A stretch of DNA of 12,704 nt from an uncultured Gammaproteobacteria bacterium (GTDB lineage Bacteria > Pseudomonadota > Gammaproteobacteria > UBA9214). Positions 1 through 6,171 of this stretch are shown piece by piece. Position 1 is the first letter of the stretch; each line of letters opens with the position of its first letter. The notes beneath the pieces were generated by a model. The model saw only the letters and a list, made by a program, of their open reading frames with translations. It was not told the DNA's origin and made no database searches. A program made the translations under genes and the position numbers. The stretch lies in contig CAJQPV010000158.1 in assembly GCA_905480305.1 (NCBI GenBank), positions 1-12,704 of the forward strand. The letters run 5' to 3'.

Positions 1-1020
1 GCTGCATTCGATCAGCCCCTCGTGGCGACTGATCAGCGCCTGTGCAATGGATAACCCCAGCCCGGTGCCTTCGCTGCGGCCGGTAATCATCGGGTAGAAA
101 ATCTGCTTCCGCAGTGCCTCATCGATGCCCGGGCCATTATCAATGATCTCGACACGGGCAATCAGTCGATGGATGCGGGCGCCAATGTTGAAATTGCGTT
201 CTATGCGTGTGCGCAGCGTGATATCGCCGGCATTATCGAGAGCCTGTGCGGCGTTACGAATAATATTCAGTATCGCCTGAACCAGCATGTCAGAATCAGC
301 CTGGATATCTGGCAAGCTCGGATCGTAATCATGGTGAATCTGCAACTGCTCGCCGGCCTCGACAGATACCAGATCACAGACCCGTTCGAGTACTTGATGA
401 ATATTCACCGCCCGTATATTGGGTGGCTTGTTGGGGCCCAGCATGTTGTCCATCAGCAAACGCAAACGATCCGCCTCCCCAATAATAATCCGGGTGTACT
501 CGCGCAAGGCATCATCCTCGATCTCACGTTCCAGCAACTGCGCTGCGCCGCGTAAACCACCCAGCGGATTTTTGATCTCGTGAGCCAGGCCGCGTACCAG
601 TTCACGGGTGGCCTGCTGTTGTGTGATCAGGTGTTCCTCCTGCTCAATACGCAGATGGAAATCAACCTTGCGTAACTCAAGCAGCACACAGTCTTCCCCC
701 TGAGCATCAGTGACGGGGGTGAAGTTGCAGTTAACACACAGATCGGGCGCATCCGGTAATTCGAGCAGACAGCCGCGGTGCGTAATCGCCTGCTCCGAAC
801 CCAGCATCTTTGTGATCTGGTCGGCAAGTACCTCTGCATTCAAGATCAGCTCATGCAGCGGACGACCACAAACATGGCGTGCACTGTGGGTAAGCAGGAC
901 CTCACCGGCATGGTTCAAATAGGTCAGTGTCAGGCCCGCATCAAACAGCAGCACGGCTGAACTCATGCTATCGAGTATCAACGTAGCAGCCGCTTCAGAT
1001 TGCACAGTATCTCCAGTCAT
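1..1020 (-). CDS. ntrB: Nitrogen regulation sensor histidine kinase NtrB (GlnL), C-terminus cut by window edge
   Basis: Cytoplasmic two-component kinase/phosphatase that phosphorylates NtrC when nitrogen is limiting and is switched by PII. My translation gives 340 residues with no stop, so the gene runs off the left edge. The E. coli protein is 349 residues, so only a short tail is missing. A PAS-like sensor region covers about residues 10-115. The phospho-acceptor H147 lies in the H-box RGLAHEIKNPLGG. The ATPase domain has N252/N256 in the N-box, DNGPGI (294-299) and GTGLGLSIA (318-326). There is no transmembrane segment, as expected. It follows glnA and a DUF4124 gene on the same strand, and ntrC is expected next but not visible. 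The ATG at 1020 has no clear ribosome binding site. A GTG at 1005 is preceded at 5 bases by GGAG and is a real alternative that would shorten the protein by five residues. Confidence 0.96.
   Translation of the reverse strand, partial: MTGDTVQSEAAATLILDSMSSAVLLFDAGLTLTYLNHAGEVLLTHSARHVCGRPLHELILNAEVLADQITKMLGSEQAITHRGCLLELPDAPDLCVNCNFTPVTDAQGEDCVLLELRKVDFHLRIEQEEHLITQQQATRELVRGLAHEIKNPLGGLRGAAQLLEREIEDDALREYTRIIIGEADRLRLLMDNMLGPNKPPNIRAVNIHQVLERVCDLVSVEAGEQLQIHHDYDPSLPDIQADSDMLVQAILNIIRNAAQALDNAGDITLRTRIERNFNIGARIHRLIARVEIIDNGPGIDEALRKQIFYPMITGRSEGTGLGLSIAQALISRHEGLIECS
1003..1014 (-). promoter_or_regulatory. Possible ribosome binding site and alternative GTG start for ntrB
   Basis: On the minus strand GGAG (1014-1011) lies five bases before GTG (1005-1003), in frame with ntrB. 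The upstream ATG at 1020 has no purine-rich stretch at a useful distance. Conserved NtrB sequence begins downstream of both starts, so homology does not decide between them. Confidence 0.4.
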
Positions 1021-1032
1021 CAGCAGTGAAGA

Positions 1033-1049
1033 TGCAAGAAGCAAACCAA
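1033..1049 (-). promoter_or_regulatory. Weak sigma-54-like element just before ntrB
   Basis: The minus strand reads TTGGTTTGCTTCTTGCA, with GG and GC exactly ten bases apart as sigma-54 requires. The TTGCA -12 half is perfect, but the CAC after GG in the -24 half is lost. If used, transcription would start near 1022. That leaves almost no leader for the ATG at 1020 but a normal ribosome binding site for the GTG at 1005. An NtrC-type site lies about 164 bp upstream. The match may be chance. Confidence 0.25.
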
Positions 1050-1155
1050 TGTCACAGGGCTTGCCTGATTAAATCGAAAATAAATATAACTTCTATAAAT
1101 TCAGGAGGATAAAAACAACTGTCGAATCACCAAAAGACGTGAGCCGCAGGTTAGG

Positions 1156-1161
1156 AGTATA
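1156..1161 (-). promoter_or_regulatory. Possible sigma-70 -10 box (TATACT) for ntrB
   Basis: A TATACT hexamer on the minus strand lies so that a -35 hexamer 17 bases upstream would fall inside the NtrC-type palindrome at 1179-1193. The -35 itself is poor (TGGTGC). The arrangement resembles the E. coli glnL promoter, where NtrC bound over the promoter represses it. Transcription would start about 130 bases before ntrB. Confidence 0.35.
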
Positions 1162-1178
1162 GCTTGATTTGCTTCTTC

Positions 1179-1193
1179 GCACCATTATGGTGC
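1179..1193. promoter_or_regulatory. NtrC-type binding site between DUF4124 gene and ntrB
   Basis: The sequence GCACCATTATGGTGC is a perfect palindrome of GCACCA-N3-TGGTGC, the form of the strong E. coli glnA NtrC site. It begins 17 bases beyond the DUF4124 stop codon and about 160 bases upstream of ntrB. It could fold as a hairpin in RNA, but no T-run follows on either strand, so a terminator is less likely. The likely role is control of ntrBC by NtrC, as repressor of a local promoter or as enhancer. Confidence 0.75.
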
Positions 1194-1210
1194 GCGGCTG
1201 ACAGGCGAGG

Positions 1211-1774
1211 CTAGTTGGCCCGTGGAGTAGGGCGGGGGCGGTTCGGGTTATTCGGATGGTTTGGGTTATTGATGGTCTGACGATGCAGGTGAACAATAAC
1301 AAAATCACTGCTGATAACGACGTCACCACTGCTATCAAGCACACTGGCCGAGAGGTTGTGCTCACCACGGTCCACATTAGCCATGATTGTTCTGGTCGAT
1401 GTACCGGGCTCGCCATAAGGCTCGCCATCCAGGTAAAACTGGATGCGGTGATTGCTCCTGATGCGCAGTGCGGGCACCAGTTTCAGCTCGGCGTTGATAA
1501 TGCCCCGGTTGTCTCTGATGGTTGCATCATCTTCCGGCTTCACAAACACCAGTTCGGAATAAACAGCTGCTGCTGTCGGCTCAGCAGTCGCCGGCGCTGA
1601 CGCCGACTCGGTAACTGCTGGAGGCGTATAGGTAGGCAACTCGGGCATTTCCAGTACCTCTGCTCCCTTTGTCGGGGTATCAGAGTAGACAACCTCGCCA
1701 GCCGCGTTGATAGACTTATAGACATCAGCGTGGGCACTGCTACATAGCAACAGCATGATTAACAGGCGTTTCAT
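1211..1774 (-). CDS. Secreted DUF4124-domain protein between glnA and ntrB
   Basis: The predicted protein has 187 residues. The ATG at 1774 is preferred because it gives a signal peptide at once: MKR, a Leu/Ile/Met-rich core, then a probable cleavage after AHA. Upstream in-frame ATGs at 1786 and 1867 would bury that signal inside the protein. The mature protein begins with a DUF4124 motif (DVYKSINAAGEVVYSDTP), then a Pro/Ala/Thr-rich linker. Next comes a roughly 95-residue beta-rich segment (VKPEDDATIRDNRG, FYLDGEPYG) resembling the Ig-like tail of penicillin-binding protein 1C. The C-terminus is a low-complexity Asn/Pro/Arg tail. DUF4124 proteins are often found beside glnA-ntrBC in gammaproteobacteria, but their role is unknown to me. 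No lipobox cysteine follows the predicted cleavage site, so a soluble periplasmic location is likely. There is no strong ribosome binding site. Confidence 0.85.
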   Translation of the reverse strand: MKRLLIMLLLCSSAHADVYKSINAAGEVVYSDTPTKGAEVLEMPELPTYTPPAVTESASAPATAEPTAAAVYSELVFVKPEDDATIRDNRGIINAELKLVPALRIRSNHRIQFYLDGEPYGEPGTSTRTIMANVDRGEHNLSASVLDSSGDVVISSDFVIVHLHRQTINNPNHPNNPNRPRPTPRAN

Positions 1775-1859
1775 GATTTCAACCATAAACGCGTCGCCAG
1801 ATTGTTGCAAGACTGATTGTCGGTATTTCACTACCTCTGGTCCTGCATCCACAGGCATT

Positions 1860-1875
1860 TGTGACAAACGTCACA
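1860..1875. promoter_or_regulatory. CRP/Vfr-type palindrome upstream of the DUF4124 gene
   Basis: The sequence TGTGACAAACGTCACA contains both perfect CRP half-sites, TGTGA and TCACA, separated by six bases. It lies between the glnA terminator and the DUF4124 gene, with its centre about 93 bases upstream of the ATG at 1774. I see no strong -10/-35 pair at the usual class I or II distances. Binding by a CRP-family regulator is inferred from the motif alone. Confidence 0.45.
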
Positions 1876-1892
1876 GCATTTTCCTCGCCCAC

Positions 1893-1919
1893 AAAAAAGC
1901 CCCGCCATCAAGGCGGGGC
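1893..1919 (-). terminator. Rho-independent terminator of glnA
   Basis: On the minus strand a perfect 8-bp GC-rich stem (GCCCCGCC / GGCGGGGC, loop of 5) is followed immediately by six Ts. It lies 28 bases beyond the glnA stop codon. It should separate most glnA transcripts from the DUF4124-ntrB genes, leaving those to read-through or their own promoters. Confidence 0.93.
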
Positions 1920-1947
1920 CTGATACTGAAATTACCGCTTCTGCAGA

Positions 1948-3357
1948 TCAGAGGCTGTAGTACATGTCGAACTCGACCGGATGCGTGGTCATGCGCAGGC
2001 GCGTGACTTCTTCCATCTTCAGATCAATGTAGCCGCTAATCATGTCGTCCGTGAAGACACCACCCGCAGTCAGGAAGCCGCGATCGGCATCCAGCGCCTC
2101 GAGTGCCTGGTCCAGCGAACTGCAAACGGTCTTGATCCCGGATTCTTCTTCCGGCGGCAGGTCATACAGATCCTTGTCCATCGCCTCGCCCGGATCAATC
2201 TTGTTCTTGATCCCGTCCAGACCGGCCATCATCAATGCTGAAAAACACAGGTAGGGGTTACCGGCAGAATCCGGGAAACGCACCTCGATACGACGCCCCT
2301 TCGGATTGGCTTCAAACGGAATACGCACCGATGCGGAACGGTTGCAGGCCGAGTAGGCCAGCATCACCGGCGCCTCGAAACCCGGCACCAGACGCTTGTA
2401 GCTGTTGGTGCTGGCATTGGTAAAGGCATTCAGGGCACGTGCATGCTTGAAAATACCACCGATGTAATACAGCGCCTGTTGTGACAGTCCACCATATTTG
2501 TTACCGGTAAAAATGTTCTTGCCTTCCTTGGCCAGAGACTGGTGTACATGCATGCCGCTGCCATTGTCGCCAACAATCGGCTTGGGCATGAAAGTGGCGG
2601 TCTTGCCGTAGCCGTGTGCCACGTTGTGTACCACGTACTTGAGGATCTGGTTCTGGTCAGCACGGTTAACCAGGGTATCGAAGCGGGTACCGATTTCGCA
2701 CTGGCCGGCTGTTGCCACCTCATGGTGATGAACTTCAACACTGACACCCATTTCTTCCAGTCCAAGGCACATGGCACCACGCAGGTCATGCAGGGAATCA
2801 ACTGGCGGCACCGGAAAATAGCCACCCTTGACGGTAGGACGGTGACCGATGTTGCCGTCTTCGAATACCCGTTCCGAGTTCCAGGACGCCTCTTCAGAAT
2901 CCACCTTGCAAAAGGAGCCACTCATATCGGCACCCCAGCGTACATCGTCGAGCACGAAAAATTCCGGCTCAGGACCAAAGTAAGCCGTGTCGGCAATCTT
3001 GGTGGACTTCAGGTACGCCTCGGCACGCTTGGCGATCGAGCGTGGATCACGCTCATAACCCTTCATGGTATTTGGCTCGAGAATGTCACAGCGCAGGATC
3101 AGGGTCTCTTCATCACTGAACAGGTCCATAACGGCGGTGCTGGTATCCGGCATCAATACCATGTCGGATTCATTAATACTTTTCCAGCCGGAAATACTGG
3201 AACCATCAAACATCTTGCCATCCTTAAAGAAGTCGGACTTAACGATACCGCTGGGAATGGTTACATGTTGTTCTTTACCGATGGTGTCGGTGAAGCGCAG
3301 GTCAACGTATTTAACACCGCTGTCCTTCATCATTTTCATTACTTTTGTTGCAGACAT
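1948..3357 (-). CDS. glnA: Glutamine synthetase, type I
   Basis: This enzyme makes glutamine from glutamate, ammonia and ATP, as a cytoplasmic dodecamer. The 469-residue length matches the E. coli enzyme. The N-terminal beta-grasp domain includes the DGSSI loop (51-55). The catalytic domain has metal ligands in GPEPEFF (E130, E132), the MHVHQS segment (269-274), and [10 protein letters not shown] (351-360). Tyr398 in DLYDLPPEE is the expected adenylylation site, so this is the adenylylated I-beta form. The start is secure because GGAGGAG lies five bases before the ATG. Upstream are a sigma-54-type promoter and two NtrC-type sites, and a strong terminator follows. The gene stands alone between the CDF gene and the DUF4124 gene. 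Confidence 0.99.
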   Translation of the reverse strand: MSATKVMKMMKDSGVKYVDLRFTDTIGKEQHVTIPSGIVKSDFFKDGKMFDGSSISGWKSINESDMVLMPDTSTAVMDLFSDEETLILRCDILEPNTMKGYERDPRSIAKRAEAYLKSTKIADTAYFGPEPEFFVLDDVRWGADMSGSFCKVDSEEASWNSERVFEDGNIGHRPTVKGGYFPVPPVDSLHDLRGAMCLGLEEMGVSVEVHHHEVATAGQCEIGTRFDTLVNRADQNQILKYVVHNVAHGYGKTATFMPKPIVGDNGSGMHVHQSLAKEGKNIFTGNKYGGLSQQALYYIGGIFKHARALNAFTNASTNSYKRLVPGFEAPVMLAYSACNRSASVRIPFEANPKGRRIEVRFPDSAGNPYLCFSALMMAGLDGIKNKIDPGEAMDKDLYDLPPEEESGIKTVCSSLDQALEALDADRGFLTAGGVFTDDMISGYIDLKMEEVTRLRMTTHPVEFDMYYSL

Positions 3358-3362
3358 TACAA

Positions 3363-3369
3363 CTCCTCC
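3363..3369 (-). promoter_or_regulatory. Strong ribosome binding site of glnA
   Basis: GGAGGAG on the minus strand, five bases before the ATG at 3357. It fixes the start codon. Confidence 0.9.
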
Positions 3370-3392
3370 AAATCAACTAACGCAAACATTAC

Positions 3393-3418
3393 ACACCGTC
3401 GAAGCTGGCTGACGGTGT
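3393..3418 (-). other. Stem-loop in the predicted glnA mRNA leader
   Basis: A perfect 8-bp inverted repeat (ACACCGTC / GACGGTGT) flanks a 10-base loop that can itself pair (AGC/GCT). It lies in the leader predicted from the sigma-54 element, about 24 bases upstream of the ribosome binding site. No T-run follows on the minus strand, so it is not a simple terminator. It could stabilise the mRNA, bind a regulator or protein, or have no function. It does not look like the known glutamine riboswitch. Confidence 0.5.
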
Positions 3419-3450
3419 TCTCGGAAATCCAGATTCTGCTCACAGATGAG

Positions 3451-3465
3451 GCACGAATTATGCCA
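3451..3465 (-). promoter_or_regulatory. Sigma-54 (RpoN) promoter of glnA
   Basis: The minus strand reads TGGCATAATTCGTGC. It matches the -24/-12 pattern TGGCA...TGC with GG and GC ten bases apart. The predicted transcription start is near 3439, giving a leader of about 82 bases, close to that of E. coli glnAp2. The two NtrC-type sites lie about 98 and 128 bp upstream of that start. The -12 half reads GTGC instead of TTGC. Confidence 0.75.
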
Positions 3466-3529
3466 CGACAGGTTTCACTGACAACCTCTACAAATTCACG
3501 CAGTTAGCTGTCTCGAAAACCCAACGGGC

Positions 3530-3544
3530 GCACCTAAATAGTGC
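3530..3544. promoter_or_regulatory. NtrC enhancer site, promoter-proximal
   Basis: The sequence GCACCTAAATAGTGC has the GCAC(C/T)-N5-(A/G)GTGC palindromic form of NtrC sites. Its centre at 3537 is 30 bp from the second site, about three helical turns, so both would sit on the same DNA face. Confidence 0.72.
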
Positions 3545-3559
3545 AGACGACAAAATAAC

Positions 3560-3574
3560 GCACTATATTGGTGC
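3560..3574. promoter_or_regulatory. NtrC enhancer site, promoter-distal
   Basis: The sequence GCACTATATTGGTGC matches, as far as I recall it, the core of an E. coli glnA NtrC site. It ends three bases before the stop codon of the CDF gene, so the glnA control region abuts the neighbouring gene. Together with the site at 3530-3544 it forms a two-site enhancer. Confidence 0.8.
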
Positions 3575-3577
3575 GCT

Positions 3578-4735
3578 CTAGGCATGATAGTAAACGCGCA
3601 CGTCACCGACATCTTGCGCCTGCATCGCCGCCTTGCGGATAACAGCGGACAATTCGTCAGTTTTCTCCACAGGCAAATTACTCAGGGGTAAAAACACATC
3701 GACACTCACCCTGCCATCCAGGTAGTGCAGCACTACCTTCTCGATCTCGGTGTCAAACTCAATGTCCTGCCACTGTTCCCCGAGACGTCGTAAAATTTCA
3801 TTACGCAACGGCAAGTGGTCACAGGAAGAAGCCAGCTCATCGTCTTCCGGGTCAATATGCACCGTGACATCGGTAACATCTTCATTCGTCTCTATCAGTC
3901 TGTGCCGCACAGCCTCGCCGATCTGGTGTCCCTCTGAAACGCTCAGCGCAGGATCAACCAGTATATGCACGTCTGCAAGCACATCACTGCCGCTGTGGCG
4001 GGTACGCAGCATGTGGCAGGCACGTACACCGTTGACCGACATAATGGTGTCACGTATCTCTTCAACCTCTGCCGGCGCCAGCGCGGTATCGATCAGTTCC
4101 TGCAAACTCTTCCACAGCAGGTCCCAGCCAATTTTCGCAATCATCAATGCTACCGCAATCGCAGCAAATGCATCGAGATAGGGGAAACCGGCCATGGTGC
4201 CGACCACCCCGATTACTACAACAACCGATGAAATGGCATCACTGCGGCTGTGCCAGGCATTCGCCAGCAGCATCTTGGAACGCAGCCGTTTTGCTGCGCG
4301 TGCCGTGTATTGATAGATAATTTCCTTGGCGGCAACCGACACCAGCGCCACCACCAGTGCCAGCGGTCCCGGATGCAACAACAACCCTGGCTCCATCAAG
4401 CGGCGTACCGCGTCATAACTGATGCCAACCGCAACCAGCACCAGCGCCACACCCAGCACCACGGTGGCCACGGTCTCAATGCGGCCATGCCCGTAGGGAT
4501 GCTCATCATCGGCTTCGCGATGCGCATGCTTGGCGGCAAACAGCACCAGAAAATCGGTCGCCAGGTCGGAAAAGGAATGCACGCCATCCGCCACCAGCGC
4601 CTGCGAACCAGCGCTGATACCAACAACCACCTTGGCAATGCCCAGTAACAGGTCGACAACCCCGCCCACCACGGTTACCAGGCGAATATCCCGGTAACGT
4701 GCATCCAGCGGGTCAGGCAGGTGTGTATGGCTCAT
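3578..4735 (-). CDS. Cation diffusion facilitator (CDF) family metal exporter
   Basis: Inner-membrane metal-ion/proton antiporter of 385 residues. Six hydrophobic segments lie at about 18-40, 43-67, 88-108, 120-140, 158-182 and 186-206. The transport-site motifs are HxxxD in TM2 (H53, D57 in ADGVHSFSD) and HxxxD in TM5 (H162, D166 in AWHSRSD). A His pair on each helix suggests Zn, but the substrate cannot be fixed from sequence. The cytoplasmic dimer domain covers about 215-296. A further 80-90 residues look like a second copy of that fold (IEKVVLHYLDGRVSVDVFLP), making the protein longer than the usual 300. It starts three bases after the tusA stop without a clear ribosome binding site, so translation is probably coupled. 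The gene ends against the glnA enhancer with no visible terminator. Confidence 0.93.
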   Translation of the reverse strand: MSHTHLPDPLDARYRDIRLVTVVGGVVDLLLGIAKVVVGISAGSQALVADGVHSFSDLATDFLVLFAAKHAHREADDEHPYGHGRIETVATVVLGVALVLVAVGISYDAVRRLMEPGLLLHPGPLALVVALVSVAAKEIIYQYTARAAKRLRSKMLLANAWHSRSDAISSVVVVIGVVGTMAGFPYLDAFAAIAVALMIAKIGWDLLWKSLQELIDTALAPAEVEEIRDTIMSVNGVRACHMLRTRHSGSDVLADVHILVDPALSVSEGHQIGEAVRHRLIETNEDVTDVTVHIDPEDDELASSCDHLPLRNEILRRLGEQWQDIEFDTEIEKVVLHYLDGRVSVDVFLPLSNLPVEKTDELSAVIRKAAMQAQDVGDVRVYYHA

Positions 4736-4738
4736 GCT

Positions 4739-4972
4739 TCAGTTACCTGCGCCAACACGAATATGAATGACAATCTCGTAGCCCTGTTCATTAATCTCAA
4801 AGACTTCATGTCCGTGGACCCGGCACCAGGCCGGAATATCGTGGACCACGCCCGGATCGGTACACAGCACCTGCACGGTATCCCCCGGCTGCAGCTGCAC
4901 CACGGCATCCTGGGCACGGATAACCGGCATTGGGCACAGCAGGTTGCGTGCATCGACGAATGTTGTGCTCAT
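4739..4972 (-). CDS. TusA-family sulfur carrier protein
   Basis: Small cytoplasmic sulfur carrier of 77 residues (E. coli TusA has 81). The family signature is DARNLLCPMPVIRAQDAV, with the persulfide-carrying Cys13 in CPxP. Two further cysteines, C37 and C50, are present. Such proteins take sulfur from a cysteine desulfurase and pass it to tRNA thiolases or other sulfur enzymes. Its ATG overlaps the stop codon of the PP-loop gene in a four-base ATGA, a sign of translational coupling. This makes the upstream enzyme the likely sulfur acceptor. I leave the symbol blank because several TusA paralogues exist and this one may not be the housekeeping copy for MnmA. Confidence 0.93.
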   Translation of the reverse strand: MSTTFVDARNLLCPMPVIRAQDAVVQLQPGDTVQVLCTDPGVVHDIPAWCRVHGHEVFEINEQGYEIVIHIRVGAGN

Positions 4973-6012
4973 AGATACCAGGCTGCAGGAATTTCATCTG
5001 CTGTCAGTGGTTTTACCTCGAGACGGCGTGCAGCTGCATCCACGGGTTTCACCTCTATGGTCACCTGTTCGGCGTCACGCCCCTTGCTGAAACGTGCCGT
5101 GAGGCGCGCTGCCAGCTCAATGTCCCCGGCGGTAAGCTCGCCGTCAAGCAATACCAGCGGGCCGCTATGACTGCGCGGGATCATGTGCACAAAACGCTTT
5201 CTATAGCCTTCCAGAAAACGATTTTCGCCTTCTTCACGACCGACGATGATTTTAAAATTCGGGCGTGGCCGCAGGTGTCTGCCCACCTTCAGCAACATAA
5301 TGTCGTCCAGATCATATTCACGCGTACCCCGGGTCGCCCACAGGTCAGCGAGCTTCACGGAATACTGCTTATCGGTCAGAAAACAACAACCGCCGGCCGG
5401 TTGTGCATAGTCTTCAAAACCGAACTTTTCTGCCAACTCCATTTGTGGCTTGCGTGAGCGCCCGTTAAAACCATAGAGCTGGTCACGATCCAGCCAGCCA
5501 CGTGTCTCGGGCATGGTTACAGGCTGGTTTTTTGCGCACAGCGGTCGTACCAGCCGGTCCTCGGCACCGGAATCACGCGCAATCATCTGCATGGTGTCCT
5601 TGCGCTGCGACATCGGCCGCTGGCCGATCACTTCACCGGTGATAATAAAATCGAATCCATGCGCCTCGATCCACTCGCACGCCTTGCCGACCATGAAGAC
5701 CTTGCAGTCCAGGCAGGGATTGAGATTCGAGCCGTAGCCATGTTTCGGGTTAATAACGACATCCTTGTATTCCTCGATAACATCGACGATGTGCAGCTTG
5801 ATACCGAGCTGCTCGGCCGACCACAAGGCGTTATTACGTTTCGGTTTGGCGCGGTCCTGTTTACGAATCGCGTGGGTATGTCCCTCGACACAAAAACCGG
5901 TAAAAAAGTTGATGCCCTCGACATGCACGCCCTGCTCCATCACTACCCGCGCGGCCAGCAATGAATCGAGTCCGCCTGAAATCAGCGCAACAGCCTTGGG
6001 TTTTTGAGACAT
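4969..6012 (-). CDS. PP-loop ATPase, MnmA-like, with NFACT-R-like C-terminal domain (predicted RNA thiolase)
   Basis: The protein has 347 residues. The N-terminal half is an adenylating PP-loop domain with SGGLDS at 12-17. Two cysteine sites match the MnmA pattern. C103 in NPCLDC aligns with the nucleophile of NPDxxC and is preceded by C100 to make CxxC. C209/C210 in AGGCCF align with the second catalytic cysteine. After about residue 235 the MnmA tRNA-binding and beta-barrel domains are absent. In their place is a roughly 85-residue segment (LKVGRHLRPRPNFKIIVGR ... GPLVLLDG) resembling the NFACT-R RNA-binding domain of RqcH-type proteins. The likely role is tRNA or other RNA thiolation with sulfur from the overlapping tusA product, but the target base is unknown. 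Start: the ATG at 6012 is adjacent to the first strand (MSQKPKAVAL). An upstream in-frame ATG at 6033 adds seven residues. Neither has a good ribosome binding site. Confidence 0.88.
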   Translation of the reverse strand: MSQKPKAVALISGGLDSLLAARVVMEQGVHVEGINFFTGFCVEGHTHAIRKQDRAKPKRNNALWSAEQLGIKLHIVDVIEEYKDVVINPKHGYGSNLNPCLDCKVFMVGKACEWIEAHGFDFIITGEVIGQRPMSQRKDTMQMIARDSGAEDRLVRPLCAKNQPVTMPETRGWLDRDQLYGFNGRSRKPQMELAEKFGFEDYAQPAGGCCFLTDKQYSVKLADLWATRGTREYDLDDIMLLKVGRHLRPRPNFKIIVGREEGENRFLEGYRKRFVHMIPRSHSGPLVLLDGELTAGDIELAARLTARFSKGRDAEQVTIEVKPVDAAARRLEVKPLTADEIPAAWYL

Positions 6013-6171
6013 AAAGGGAACAACAGCGAACATGGATTTTAGCGCGGCGCGGCGGGTATTGCGTTAACACCGGATGTACCCGGTACGACACGCTACCCTG
6101 CCCGGACGGCACCCGGATTGGCGGGGAGTCTAACCCAAGCGCAGTACGCTGAGTATAGATAACACAGGGAT
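6013..6171. other. Intergenic spacer before the PP-loop operon
   Basis: This 159-base spacer holds a short GC-rich repeat (about 6041-6053) and a small hairpin, ACCGG-N6-CCGGT, at about 6069-6084. There is a TATACT on the minus strand near 6153-6158 with no good -35 partner. I see no convincing promoter, terminator or gene. The PP-loop operon may start here or continue from the upstream gene. Confidence 0.4.

Noticed and set aside
1179-1193. Hairpin as terminator of the DUF4124 gene
   Set aside because: The stem is short and no T-run follows on the minus strand. The exact NtrC-site pattern is the better explanation.
1775-1867. N-terminal extension of the DUF4124 protein to the ATG at 1867
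   Set aside because: It would put 31 residues in front of a clear signal peptide and start inside the CRP-like palindrome, with no ribosome binding site.
3358-3440. Glutamine riboswitch in the glnA leader
   Set aside because: Only one simple stem-loop is visible. I cannot find the multi-stem conserved core of the known glutamine aptamers, which belong mainly to cyanobacteria and marine metagenomes.
2542-3507. Long open frame on the plus strand opposite glnA (321 codons)
   Set aside because: It is antisense to the strongly conserved glnA and its leader, has no recognisable protein motif, and would run through the sigma-54 promoter. It is a by-product of glnA codon bias.
6069-6084. ACCGG/CCGGT hairpin in the spacer before the PP-loop gene
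   Set aside because: The stem is only 5 bp, there is no T-run on either strand, and such motifs are common at this GC content.
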